64,000 bases of DNA, taken from positions 1 to 64,000 of the forward strand of contig JADJEK010000024.1 in assembly GCA_016709145.1 (NCBI GenBank), written 5' to 3'. The first letter of the stretch is position 1; each line of letters opens with the position of its first letter. The notes under the pieces are model-generated. The model worked only from the letters and a program-made list of their open reading frames with translations, was not told the origin of the DNA and made no database searches. This DNA is from Planctomycetota bacterium. GTDB taxonomy: Bacteria > Planctomycetota > B15-G4 > JADJEK01. Position numbers and translations under genes: made by a program. Of this stretch, positions 38,200 to 47,468 are shown piece after piece.

Positions 38200-40347
38200 T
38201 CAAGCGTCGATCGTCAGCGTGTAGCGCCCGACCGTTCCTCCGGTGCCGGACACGCGGATCAAGTACATGGCGCCCGCGCCGAGGTTCTTCGTCAGGCCCT
38301 TCTGGGTCAAGACGCGGCCGTCCTTCGAGAACGCCTTCGCCTTCGTCTCGGTCACCGCGCTCGTGCCGCCGAACTCGTCGGTGATCGTGAAGTCCGGCAA
38401 CACGGTCGAGCCCTTGGCCGCGGCGAGCTTGATCGACAGCGAGCCGGTCTCGGGCATCGTGACGGCGAAGACGTGCTCGTTCCCGGGCAGCACGATCGCC
38501 GACGGGATCGTCAGCTTCGCCTTCGGTTCGGATTCCAGCGTGAGCGCGAGGATCATCGCGTCGTTCGTGTTCGTGATCCCGCGCGCGGCGCTTGCTCCGA
38601 GCACGGCGCCACGCTGCTTGCCGGTGGTCGCGCTGGCGAACAGTGCCGATACGCACGCCGAGAAAAACGTCTGCGAGGCGTCGAGCGAGACACCGGCGTC
38701 GTACGTGGCGATGCCAGCTTCGCCGATCGTGCGCGGCATCGCGGGCAGTGCCGCGAACACGAATTGCTCGGCGGCCTTCGTGCCGAGCGCGCGCCGCACG
38801 TCCATCAAGAACGAGCCGAACACTTCGCCGTTGCGGTGCTCTTCCGGCAGACCGTCGTTCGACCACGGCAGCGCGGAGGCTTCGAGCGTCGTCTCGGGGA
38901 AGTGATCGTCGTCCGCGAGGTCGCGCGCGATGCCGTAGCCGGGGAAGACGTCGTCCGTGTAACGCCCGATCACCTCGTCGCCGTGGAAGCACAGCGAGAA
39001 CCAATCGGCGAACGCTTCGTTGACCGCGCGCGCGGGGTCGTTCAGCGAACCGCTGAAGTCGAGCAGCTCGAACCACAGCCACGCGTGCGTGTATTCGTGC
39101 GCGACGACGGTCGGGTCGCGCGAGAGGTCGGCTTCGTCGCCGCCGGCCGGGACTTGCAAGAACGCGAGCCAGCCCGTCGTGCGACCGCTGTCGAACGACG
39201 TCGGCGAGAAGAACGCGTTCGGATCGGTGGCGTCGAAGTTGACGACGACGGGCAACGAGTGCCCTCCCGAAAGGTCCGGTCCGAGCACCTTCTCGAGGTG
39301 ATTGCGGAACTGCGTGATGTGGAAGTAGACGTTGACGTGGTCGAACATCTCCGCGTCGTCGCCGAACGGACCGAATGGGAACACGTGCGACGGGGAGAAC
39401 GGAGAGAGCCCGGTGGCCGGATAGACATCCGCGAACGCGCCGACGAGCAGGCCGTCGGGGAGCGAGAGCTCCGGAACGCCACGACCGAGTGGCGCGAGCG
39501 ACGCGGACTTGGCCTTGCCCGCGCGCGCGTCCTTCACGTTCTTGAACACGCGGCCCGAGCCGCCGCCGGTCGTGAACGGGATCGTCGCGTTGCCGAACGT
39601 CGGGTACAGCCCCGTCCCCGAGCACGCGAGGTCGACGACGTCGAGGCAAGCGCCATCGTCGCCGTCGACGACCAACGCCTGTTCCTGCGCGAGGAAGTCC
39701 GGCAGCGCTTCGACCCACATCGCGGCGTGCAACCCGTCGGCACGAGCGCGCCAAACGCGTTCGACGCGACCCTCGCGCCAACGTCCGACCGGTTCGCGCA
39801 GTCGGCGCGTCCGCAGCTCGGTGGCGGCCGCGCGGCCCGAACTCATCGCGCCGCTGTCGGTCAGCGCGAAGCGACCGCGCGTGCTGACGTTCCTCGGCAG
39901 CGTGAACGCTGCGTCGGTGATGCGATCGCCGTCGAAGCGCACGACACCGCGAGCGCCGAGCACACGTACGCCGAGGCGCTCGAAGGTGACGTGGGCACGC
40001 GAGCCACGCACGACCACGCGAGCTTCGAGGCGCGCGTCGTAGCCGAAGAGATGGGCGTACTGCGTCAGCAGCTCGCGCACCGCGTTGGCGTGATCCCGTT
40101 CCAGCACCACGCGGCCGTCGACGATGCGGGTCGCGAAGCCGAGTTCGTCGGCGACCGCGGAGAACGGCCGCTCCGCGACGTCGTTCAGCCGCGCCATGGC
40201 GATGCGCGCATCGTCTTGCAAGCTCGGCGCGAGGGGACGCAGCAGCCGGATTCCGGAGCCTCCGGCCGCGAATGCGGTCGGAGGGGCGCAGAGCGCCACG
40301 AAGACGAAAAGAGCCGCGCGCGCGAAGCGGTGGGGCAAAGCAATCAT
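38200..40347 (-). CDS. Exported M36/M4-like (fungalysin-type) metallopeptidase with C-terminal beta domain
   Basis: 715 residues from ATG 40347. Signal peptide MIALPHRFARAALFVFVALC, then a propeptide of the FTP/PepSY type (ARIAMARLNDVAERPFSAVA, then a strand-rich region to about residue 230). The catalytic domain has VVAHEYTHAWLWFELLD (about residues 415-430), the HExxH zinc site, and a following NEAFADWFSLCF with the third zinc ligand Glu, as in M36 fungalysins and M4 thermolysins. The last 130 residues (LVLPGNEHVFAVTMPETGSL-like, then GTGGTVGRYTLTIDA) form a PPC-like beta domain. It should be secreted and degrade protein. The longer open frame upstream of 40347 has no signal peptide and is not used. 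Confidence 0.85.
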   Translation of the reverse strand: MIALPHRFARAALFVFVALCAPPTAFAAGGSGIRLLRPLAPSLQDDARIAMARLNDVAERPFSAVADELGFATRIVDGRVVLERDHANAVRELLTQYAHLFGYDARLEARVVVRGSRAHVTFERLGVRVLGARGVVRFDGDRITDAAFTLPRNVSTRGRFALTDSGAMSSGRAAATELRTRRLREPVGRWREGRVERVWRARADGLHAAMWVEALPDFLAQEQALVVDGDDGACLDVVDLACSGTGLYPTFGNATIPFTTGGGSGRVFKNVKDARAGKAKSASLAPLGRGVPELSLPDGLLVGAFADVYPATGLSPFSPSHVFPFGPFGDDAEMFDHVNVYFHITQFRNHLEKVLGPDLSGGHSLPVVVNFDATDPNAFFSPTSFDSGRTTGWLAFLQVPAGGDEADLSRDPTVVAHEYTHAWLWFELLDFSGSLNDPARAVNEAFADWFSLCFHGDEVIGRYTDDVFPGYGIARDLADDDHFPETTLEASALPWSNDGLPEEHRNGEVFGSFLMDVRRALGTKAAEQFVFAALPAMPRTIGEAGIATYDAGVSLDASQTFFSACVSALFASATTGKQRGAVLGASAARGITNTNDAMILALTLESEPKAKLTIPSAIVLPGNEHVFAVTMPETGSLSIKLAAAKGSTVLPDFTITDEFGGTSAVTETKAKAFSKDGRVLTQKGLTKNLGAGAMYLIRVSGTGGTVGRYTLTIDA

Positions 40348-40822
40348 GGTGTGAGATCCCTGGTGCGTTCGAGGTCGCGTCGGCCGCTTGCGCGGCGCGG
40401 GCTCGGGCGCAAGTTCGGCATTCCCGGGCACGGGATGAAGGGCGCGTCGCGAGCCTCGTCCGCCAAGCGCGGGGAACCTCGGACTCTGGCGAACCCGACG
40501 GCCGCGAATCGAGCCGTTCGCCGCGATTCCGGACGCGGGATCGTGCGCGGGCCGACTTGCCGCTATGCTCGCGACCCTTTGCGAGCCGGACACGAACCGA
40601 CGGTCGCGCCTGCCCTGTTCCAAGGGATGACCGCTACTCGAACGCCGTACTCGGCACGAGTCCGCTGATTCCTCCACTCCTTCGCGAGTGGAGCCCCTCG
40701 CGTTCGCGCGAGGGACCGTCCGACGGAGCGCGCTCCGGCTCGCATCTTTCCTTTTCCTCCGCAGCGCGGTTCGCGCGGCACCTTCTCGTGGCGCCCATGC
40801 TCGACGCGCCGATGAACGAACC
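40348..40822. other. Divergent intergenic region of about 475 bases
   Basis: Separates the reverse M36-like peptidase gene from the forward flippase gene, so promoters for both should lie here. Two short hairpins are visible near 40673-40713 (CTCCACT..AGTGGAG and CCCTCGCG..CGCGAGGG). No convincing -35/-10 pair was found and no small gene is called. Confidence 0.45.
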
Positions 40823-42250
40823 ATGAGTTGGTCGCGACGCGTCGGCGGTGGCGCCGCTCTGCAGATCCTCGCGCGCCTGTTCACGGCGACGGTGTCGCTG
40901 GTCGTCACGGCGATGTTGCTCGCGCGCCTGCTCGACAAGGACGAGTACGGCCGGTTCAGCTTCTATTTGAACGCGTTCCTGCTGGTCCTGGTGCTCGTCG
41001 ATTTCGGCATCAACCGTGCCGCGATCCGGCGCATCGCCGACGGCAGTTGGCGCGAGTCGGACGCCATCGGCGCGGCCGTGCGTCTGAAGACGCGCTTCGG
41101 CATCGCGGCCTTCGTCGTGCTCACGGCGCTGATCGTCGGCAGCGAGCGCGATCCGACGACGATCGCGATCCTCGTGCTTGCGGCCGCACATCCGCTGACG
41201 CACGGCTTGTCGGCGGGCTCCGTCGGGTTCGAAGCCGCTGTCGAGTTCCGGCCGAACGCGACCTCGGCGTTCGTCGGTTACGGCGTGTTCCTCGCGCTCT
41301 CGCTCGCGTTCGCCGCGGTCGGCGTGCGGCAGGCGGCGCCGTACCTGCTCGCGTTCGGCGCGGGGCTCGCGGCGCAGAACGTGTTCTTGCATGCGTGGGC
41401 GCGGCGACGCTTTCCGGTACCGACGGCGCCCGCGCCGTCGCTGGTGCGCGAGCTCTTGCGCGAGGCGCTCCCGCTCGGCTTCTCGGCGGTCTCGGTCGCG
41501 ATCTACTACTACACGGACTCGTTGTTGCTGCGGCCGCTCGCGGGCGACGCGGCTGTGGCGACCTATACGGTCGCGTACCGACTGATGACGTTCGGACTCA
41601 TGGCCCCGGTGCTGTTCTCGCAGGTGCTGTTCCCGGTGTTCACGCGTTGCCACGTCGCGGGGCCGCACGTGCTGACGATCGCGGTCGCGCGCGCGACGCT
41701 CGTGCTCGCGTTGCTCGCGGCCTGCGGCGCGACGATGATCGCCGCGCGCGCGGAGGATTGGCTGGCGCTGGTGTTCGGCGATCCCTACCGCGACGCCGCC
41801 CCGGCGCTGCGCGTGCTCTGCGCCGCGATGGCCGTCGTGTTCCTGACGTACCCGCACACGACGGCGCTGATCGCCGCCGGCAGGGCCGCGACGTTCACGC
41901 GCATCACGATCGTCGCCGCCGTGTTGAACGTCGCGCTGAACCTAGTCGTCCTGCCGCGCTACGGCCCGCTCGGCGCGGCGACGACGACGCTCGTGACCGA
42001 GGCCTTCGTCTTGATCGCGGGCTGCGCGAGAGCGTGGACGCTGCTGCGCGTCAGCGGCTGGTCCAAGACCCTATGGGCGCCGGTGGCGCTGGCCGCGGGG
42101 TTGGGCTTCGCGCTGACACGCTGGCCCGAGCTCCCGCTGGTCTGGGTCGCCGTAGTGTCGCTCGGAGCGACGTTGGTCGTCGCAAGAGCATGCCGAGCGA
42201 TCCCGTTCGATCTGGGCGTGGATGCGGAGTTGGAGCGGGGGGCGGGTTAG
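40823..42250 (+). CDS. Oligosaccharide flippase (MATE/MVF-type polysaccharide transporter)
   Basis: 475 residues from ATG 40823. About twelve to fourteen hydrophobic segments. The N-terminal part MSWSRRVGGGAALQILARLF, then MLLARLLDKDEYGRFSFYLN, is the usual start of Wzx-like flippases (the LGxxxYGxF motif). A YYYTDSLLLRPLAGDAAVAT segment with a membrane helix and LVVLPRYGPLGAATTTLVTE near the end are also typical. It should move lipid-linked oligosaccharides across the cytoplasmic membrane for surface polysaccharide or glycoprotein assembly. The stop codon TAG ends at 42250 exactly at the left end of a small mobile element; the neighbouring sequence would provide the same stop without it. Confidence 0.8.
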   Translation: MSWSRRVGGGAALQILARLFTATVSLVVTAMLLARLLDKDEYGRFSFYLNAFLLVLVLVDFGINRAAIRRIADGSWRESDAIGAAVRLKTRFGIAAFVVLTALIVGSERDPTTIAILVLAAAHPLTHGLSAGSVGFEAAVEFRPNATSAFVGYGVFLALSLAFAAVGVRQAAPYLLAFGAGLAAQNVFLHAWARRRFPVPTAPAPSLVRELLREALPLGFSAVSVAIYYYTDSLLLRPLAGDAAVATYTVAYRLMTFGLMAPVLFSQVLFPVFTRCHVAGPHVLTIAVARATLVLALLAACGATMIAARAEDWLALVFGDPYRDAAPALRVLCAAMAVVFLTYPHTTALIAAGRAATFTRITIVAAVLNVALNLVVLPRYGPLGAATTTLVTEAFVLIAGCARAWTLLRVSGWSKTLWAPVALAAGLGFALTRWPELPLVWVAVVSLGATLVVARACRAIPFDLGVDAELERGAG

Positions 42251-42410
42251 CAGCCTGTTGAAAAAGTCTGCCGAGCAGTCGGGCGAGCGAGAACGAGCAG
42301 GGCGAGGCGCGCCGACGAGGCGTATCGACGGAGAGATACGGTGAGGAGGCGCAACGAAGCCATGCTCGTTCGCAGCCGGCCGAGTGCCGGCAGACTTTTT
42401 CAACAGGCTG
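42251..42410. mobile_element. MITE-like element, 160 bp, TTAG target duplication
   Basis: Perfect 23-base inverted repeats at 42251-42273 and 42388-42410 (starting CAGCCTGTTGAAAAAGTC). The flanking tetranucleotide TTAG occurs directly before (42247-42250) and after (42411-42414), which fits the YTAR 4-bp duplication of IS5-type elements. It has no open frame large enough for a transposase, so it would be mobilised by an element in trans. The left TTAG contains the flippase stop codon. Confidence 0.8.
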
Positions 42411-42671
42411 TTAGGGTCAGGAGGCAGTTTTTCTTCGGGCAAGGTCGTTGGCCTAACGGACCGTCGGTTGAAGGGACTGAGATTCTCTGCAACGGCGAAG
42501 AGACCGGCGCATGCAGAGGCGTAGAGCAGAAGGTGAGGACGAGGCCTCGACGCGCGAAAACCAGTTCGCCATCGGACCACGGATCCCGTCGATCAAGCGT
42601 GGTCTTCGGCAGATGCAAGGATGATCAAGGGGCCGTAACTCCGTGCGATCCACTCTTCAGCGGACGAACAC

Positions 42672-44524
42672 ATGTTGAGTCACGTCTTGTCAGAAGCCGT
42701 GCTCTGTCTGGGAGCACTGATCTCCGGTGCAGACTCCGTGGGTTCTGCGCCGAGGGTCATTCCGGGTGAGCTTGTGCCGGCCGCCGTCGTCGACTTGGAC
42801 GATGGCGGGCTGATCGCTCTCGGGAACGAGTGGGTCATCGACGAAGGGTTGCCATCCGCCATCCGACCTACTGGCGCGGGCGAACCGGGAGTAGTGATGG
42901 CTCTCACCATGCTCGCCACCGAAGACGCCGTATCACGGCGGGAAATTGGTCGGGGAGAGAAGCTTCGAGTCGTCGCCGCCGAACGCGGATTCGAACACAG
43001 CATCGTGATGCTCCTGCTGACGCTAAATCGAAGTTCACGATTCTGTCATGGCTGCGGCCGGCTGCGAACCGCGCAGGCTTCGTGTCTGCAGGATCCGGTC
43101 GCTCCGCGACCGGAGGGACTCTCCGACTCTCTCCATTGAGTCGCCTCGTCGATCCTCCTCGCCTGCGCGCTTCTCGCTCGGCCTCGCGGCATAACAGAAT
43201 CGTGAACTTCGATTTAGGTCGGCCGTTCACGTTGTTCTCCGGTGAACCTCTGAACTACGTGAACGCGGACTACGTCGTTGCGAGCGTGGACATCGAGCGG
43301 CAGTACGTCGACTGGGTCATTCCAATCGAAGATCGCGAGGTTCGCATCGTGTCGATGTGCCGCACGCCGGATGAGTTCATTCTTGTGGGTTGGAGATACG
43401 AAGCAAAAGCAGACGGCGGGCGCACGACGGTTCCGACCGCGCTGCGCGTCCAGGACGACGGCCAAGCCATCGAGGTGCTCGGCAAACCGAAACTGCGGGG
43501 TGAGGCTCTCTACCAGAGTACGACTGTGCACGATGGACACGTGCTCGCGTCCGGACTCGTTCGACATGGAAAAGAGACCGTTCCCTTCGTCGCGCGGTAC
43601 AGCGGACTGTATGAGGAGCCCGAGGTCGTCCTATGCAAGGGCGCGGATGTCGCACACATCACAGGGATGAGTGCAACCGATTCCGGTGTGCTGCTCTACG
43701 GGTGCGCGAACGACAAGAAACTGCTCAATGCGGGTGGAGTCGATCTCACGATGGCTGAGCCGGACGGGGACGCCCAATTCGGATTCGTCATTCGAGTGTT
43801 CATGGCACAGTTCGACCCGAAGTCCACGATCCTGCTGGGAGGGGGATTCCTGGACACGGTGGCTGCCGCCACGGAACGGGATGGCGAGGTCAACGTCTTG
43901 ATGTCGACGTTTCAGTCGAGTTCGTCCGAATGGAACCTCTCAGGTCGTCATCGCCACGTGCCGACGATCTACAACCTACGAGTCGAAGATGGCAGGTTGA
44001 TCGGCTCGAAACGGCTGTGGTTCTCCAACCCGAATCTGCATACGATCGGATTACCTATCCTTGCTCGCGGCGGTTCGGTCGCGCTCGGGATTGGTTGCCT
44101 CGATTCAAATGACTCGGAATACACATTGCTGCTGGCGTCGGATCTCGGGATGTCTGAAATGACGAGGGCGTGCGGAAGGTCGAGACGTCGTCGAGGTGAG
44201 CGGGCACAAGAACCGAACGACGTGGAACCCACGGCGAGCTTTCGCGCGGATCTCCGATCGGCCCTCCCGCTTTGCCTCGAACTCGGTGCCTGTGGGCCAA
44301 GTGACTCCGACCAAGCTCCCGGCAATCTCATCGGACGAAGCTCCGCGCCGCCATTCGGTCTTCCGTCCGCTGTGCGAAGAGCTGCTCATCACCGACGAGC
44401 ACAGCGCCCCGCGGGCACGAGCCCGCCCGTCATCGTTCCCACAAGAGCCGCACTGGAACTGCGAACAGACGTGGTCCGAATCGTGCCAACGTTTCTCCGT
44501 CGTACACCACGACGCCGCACGTGA
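42672..44524 (+). pseudogene. Unknown exported-type protein gene split by a TA-flanked small element
   Basis: A first half (42672-43025) starts MLSHVLSEAVLCLGALISG and contains PRVIPGELVPAAVVDLDDGG, with IVMLLLTL at the break. A second half begins at 43217 with GRPFTLFSGEPLNYVNADYV and continues with YVDWVIPIEDREVRIVSMCR, EPEVVLCKGADVAHITGMS and SVALGIGCLDSNDSEYTLLL. Cutting out 43026-43216 joins them in frame. The product would be a roughly 450-residue beta-rich protein with no family recognised. The C-terminal end is uncertain: the open frame runs to 44524, but codon use turns arginine-rich after about 44160. A single-base slip there would give an earlier end at about 44201. It is convergent with the AAA/DUF4143 gene. 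Confidence 0.6.
43026..43214. mobile_element. MITE-like element, 189 bp, flanked by TA
   Basis: Inverted repeats of 25 bases with one mismatch at 43026-43050 and 43190-43214 (outer ends AATCGAAGTTCACG). TA lies directly outside each end (43024-43025 and 43215-43216), as expected for the TA duplication of IS630/mariner-type elements. A smaller hairpin (CCGGTCGC..GCGACCGG) lies inside. Excision with one TA restores a continuous open frame in the host gene. Confidence 0.75.
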
Positions 44525-45674
44525 AGCGCTGTGGAGCTGCTTCCTGCAACTTGCGGAGTCCCCGGAAGTCGGCGGCCGTCACGGTGGCGGAGGCTTTGAC
44601 CTCGATACCCGCGATCTCGTGGCCGGACCGTTCGAGGACGACATCGACTTCGGCGCCGTTGCGATCACGGAAGTGATGGAACGTGATCGGTTCGTCGTGC
44701 CAACTGGACTGTCGCCGGAGTTCCTGAAAAACGAACGACTCGAAGAGCTGGCCGAGTGCGTTGCGGTCCTTCGCGAGGCTCGCTGCATCCAGTCGCAGGA
44801 GCTCCGCAGCGACGCCGGTGTCACCCATGTGCAGCTTCGGCGTCTTCACGAGGCGGCTCAGACGGTTGCTGTGCCACGGGGGTAGGAGGTCGATCAAGAA
44901 GACGCGCTCGAGCAACGTGATGTAGTCGCGGATCGTCGGCCGACTCACTTGGAACGGAGAAGCGAGATCGGAGGCGTTCAAGAGTCGCGCGGTCTGCGCG
45001 GCGGCCACGGCCAACAGTCTCGGCAGTGCGTCGAACGAGTGGATCCGACTCAGGGCACGAACGTCCCGCTGGACGAGCGTGTCGGTGTATTGGCGGTACC
45101 AAGACTGTCTACGACCGGCCGAAGCTCGCGCGAGTGCGGCGGGAAAGCCACCATCGACGATCCGCCGATGCAACTCCGCTCCGAGCCGATCCACTCGAAC
45201 CATGGTCGAGAACTCGCCGGCGAAGAGCTTGTCGAGGAACCGCGACCGCTTCTTCGCGAGCTCACACTGGGAGATCGGATGCAACCGAAGGACTTCCAGG
45301 CGTCCCGCGAGTGAGTCGGAGAGTGTCGGGACGAGCAAGACGTTCGCGGATCCTGTGAGGATGAAGCGACCCGCGGTGCGCTTGCGATCGATCGCGAGCT
45401 TGAGGGATGCGAACAAGGAGGGTGCCTTTTGCACCTCGTCGAGCACCGCACGTTCGGGCAGGTCCGCGACGAATCCGAGTGGGTCGGACTTCGCCGATGC
45501 CAGCAACAGATCGTCGTCGAAGCTGAAGTACTGATGGCCGAGCTCGGTGCCGACTTGCTGCGCCAGGGTCGTCTTCCCACATTGACGTGGACCGTGCACG
45601 AGCACGACGGGGGTGTCCGCCAACGCTTGTTCAAGTCGAGCGCGCGCGAAACGCGGCAGGAGATCGGTCGCCAT
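44430..45674 (-). CDS. AAA ATPase with DUF4143
   Basis: 414 residues from ATG 45674. Walker A is VHGPRQCGKTT (residues 26-36), Walker B is RAVLDEVQKAP, followed by GRFILTGSANVLLVP. The C-terminal half is DUF4143, with SWYRQYTDTLVQRDVRALSR, RLLNASDLASPFQVSRPTIR, YITLLERVFLIDLLPPW, and a PDDEXK-like patch (LGQLFESFVFQEL, then EVDVVLERSGHEIAGIEVKA). These stand-alone ATPases are widespread and strain-specific; their role is not settled, though they are often near mobile or defence genes. The gene reads through without breaks. The far C-terminus overlaps the doubtful end of the opposite gene. Confidence 0.85.
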   Translation of the reverse strand: MATDLLPRFARARLEQALADTPVVLVHGPRQCGKTTLAQQVGTELGHQYFSFDDDLLLASAKSDPLGFVADLPERAVLDEVQKAPSLFASLKLAIDRKRTAGRFILTGSANVLLVPTLSDSLAGRLEVLRLHPISQCELAKKRSRFLDKLFAGEFSTMVRVDRLGAELHRRIVDGGFPAALARASAGRRQSWYRQYTDTLVQRDVRALSRIHSFDALPRLLAVAAAQTARLLNASDLASPFQVSRPTIRDYITLLERVFLIDLLPPWHSNRLSRLVKTPKLHMGDTGVAAELLRLDAASLAKDRNALGQLFESFVFQELRRQSSWHDEPITFHHFRDRNGAEVDVVLERSGHEIAGIEVKASATVTAADFRGLRKLQEAAPQRFTCGVVVYDGETLARFGPRLFAVPVRLLWER

Positions 45675-45854
45675 CGCAGTCCGGCTGTTTGAAAGAATGA
45701 GGTGCGGCTGATTGAAACAAACGAGCTCGGCTGTTTGCAACCATTGGATCTCGCGGACGGAAAGAACAGCCGAGTGATGGGCTCCCACCACCAGTCGCCA
45801 TCGCCGTCGATCCGACCCCCTCCGATCACCGATCTCTCCGCCCCCCCCCAACGC

Positions 45855-45894
45855 ACGAAGGGCCGGCGCGACTTGCGTCGCGCCGGCCCTTCGT
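45855..45894. terminator. Perfect 18-bp-stem hairpin
   Basis: Arms ACGAAGGGCCGGCGCGAC (45855-45872) and its reverse complement (45877-45894) around a TTGC loop. It lies 69 bases downstream of the stop of the reverse-strand triplicated secreted gene. Confidence 0.7.
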
Positions 45895-45962
45895 TTCGCT
45901 CATCTCGGCCCCGGGCTCACCCCGTTTCAGGAGCTTCGCCCGGCGACGTCATGCTCTTCGAC

Positions 45963-47207
45963 TCACAGCGTCGGGATCACGCCGGTCAGCAGCACGGTGC
46001 CCGTGCCCTGCAGGCGGACCTCGATCGCGCGGCCGCCGAGTTCGCTGAGCGTCAGCGCGTTCAGCGGCAGCGACTGGCCCTTGCGGGTGTTGATCTTGAG
46101 CTTCGTGTTGCCGCCGCCGTTCGCGTTCAGCGTCTGCGCGAGCACCATCGTCGACGTGTTCGGGTCGAACACGTAGATCTCGACGATCGCGCCCTTGCCG
46201 ACCTTCTTCAGTTGCAGCTCGAAGAACTGCTGGGCCTTCTTCGGCACGTTGCGCAGGCGCAGCTTGCCCTTGCCCGCGGTCACGGCCGTCAGCGAGGTCT
46301 GGGCCTTGGTCGCCTTCAGCGAGAAGCTGACGCCCGGCACGACGCCCTCGAGCAGCACCGCGTCGGTCGCATCGCGCACCTGGACACCGCGACCGGCGAG
46401 GTCGTCGACGCTCGTGACGCCGAACGGCAGGGGATCGCCGTCCTCGGTTTCGAGTTCGAGTTCGAACTCGCCGACCTTGTCTTCCGGACCCATCGCGCCG
46501 ACGTTGGCGAAGACGCCCGAGCCGACCGCGTCCTCGACGAACACCGCGAACGAGCCGGCCGCATCGAGGTGCTCGGCTTCGACCTTGAACTTCTGGTGGT
46601 TGTCCTTCGCGCGCTTGCGCGTCTCGACGTAACCGCTGGCGTCGGAATCGGGAGCCGGGCTCGGGCGCATCAGCGGCGCCTTGCCGATCTCCCACTTCGA
46701 ACCGCTGCTCGAGCCGCCGCTGCCGCCACTTCCACCGCCACCGCCGCCGCCCGAGCCGCCGCCGATCGACGGGATCACGCCGGCGAGGTACGTCTGGCCA
46801 CCCGAGCGCACTTCGAGAGCGCGGCCCGCGAGCGTCGCGACTTCGCTGACGCTGAACGGGAGAGGCAGGCCTTCCTCGGTGTCGAACTCGACCTCGACTT
46901 CACCGACGCCGTTGATCGGCATGTTCGCGATGAACGTCAGCGTGCCGCCGCCGTCGGCGACCCACGTTTCGAACGTCAGCGAGATGTCGATGTACTGCGC
47001 CTCGACCTTCAGCTTGTCGCGGTTGTCGCCGGTGTCGTGCTCGACGCGGATCTTGCCCGCGGCGTTCGTGTCCGGCGCGCCGACCGGACGCGTCATCGGC
47101 GTCTCGGCCTTGAGTGTGTCGCCACCCTTCGCGAGAGCCGCGGCAGGCGCCGCGAGGACGAGGCCCGCGAGCAGGAACAGGGGGGAGAACTTCGAGATGT
47201 CGCTCAT
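45963..47207 (-). CDS. Secreted protein with three related domains and a polyglycine linker
   Basis: 414 residues from ATG 47207. Signal peptide MSDISKFSPLFLLAGLVLAA, then AALAKGG. The body is three divergent copies of one domain of about 120 residues. Each ends alike: LAGRALEVRSGGQTYLAGVIP, LAGRGVQVRDATDAVLLEGV and LGGRAIEVRLQGTGTVLLTG, and each has a LPLPFSV/DPLPFGV/SLPLNAL step before it. Copies one and two are linked by a flexible stretch of Gly and Ser (GGGSGGGGGGG and following) between about residues 150 and 172. The family is not recognised. It is divergent from the giant regulator gene, with 261 bases between. Confidence 0.7.
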   Translation of the reverse strand: MSDISKFSPLFLLAGLVLAAPAAALAKGGDTLKAETPMTRPVGAPDTNAAGKIRVEHDTGDNRDKLKVEAQYIDISLTFETWVADGGGTLTFIANMPINGVGEVEVEFDTEEGLPLPFSVSEVATLAGRALEVRSGGQTYLAGVIPSIGGGSGGGGGGGSGGSGGSSSGSKWEIGKAPLMRPSPAPDSDASGYVETRKRAKDNHQKFKVEAEHLDAAGSFAVFVEDAVGSGVFANVGAMGPEDKVGEFELELETEDGDPLPFGVTSVDDLAGRGVQVRDATDAVLLEGVVPGVSFSLKATKAQTSLTAVTAGKGKLRLRNVPKKAQQFFELQLKKVGKGAIVEIYVFDPNTSTMVLAQTLNANGGGNTKLKINTRKGQSLPLNALTLSELGGRAIEVRLQGTGTVLLTGVIPTL

Positions 47208-47468
47208 GGTGTCTTCGCTCCTTGGACGTCGTCCGGACGCGGTGGGCTGCTGCTGGCGGACGGCTGCTGGTGAATCTGGGTTCGCTTCAGAGCCAGGACG
47301 CAAGCGTCGGGCCGTTGACTTCGCGGTTGTAAGCTGCTTCTCCAGGCGCGAAAGTAGCGCTGGGGGTGTCACGAAAATGCCGGACGGCCGCGGCGGGGGT
47401 CGCGGTCGATCCGCTTTCGAGACGAATGTCCGGCGACCACTCGCCCGACGATCGCCAGGGCGAAGTGG

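Noticed and set aside
37024..40668. Open frame of 1,214 codons on the forward strand
   Set aside because: It lies opposite two well-supported reverse genes (36382-38100 and 38200-40347) and has an arginine-rich, motif-free translation, typical of an antisense shadow in GC-rich coding DNA.
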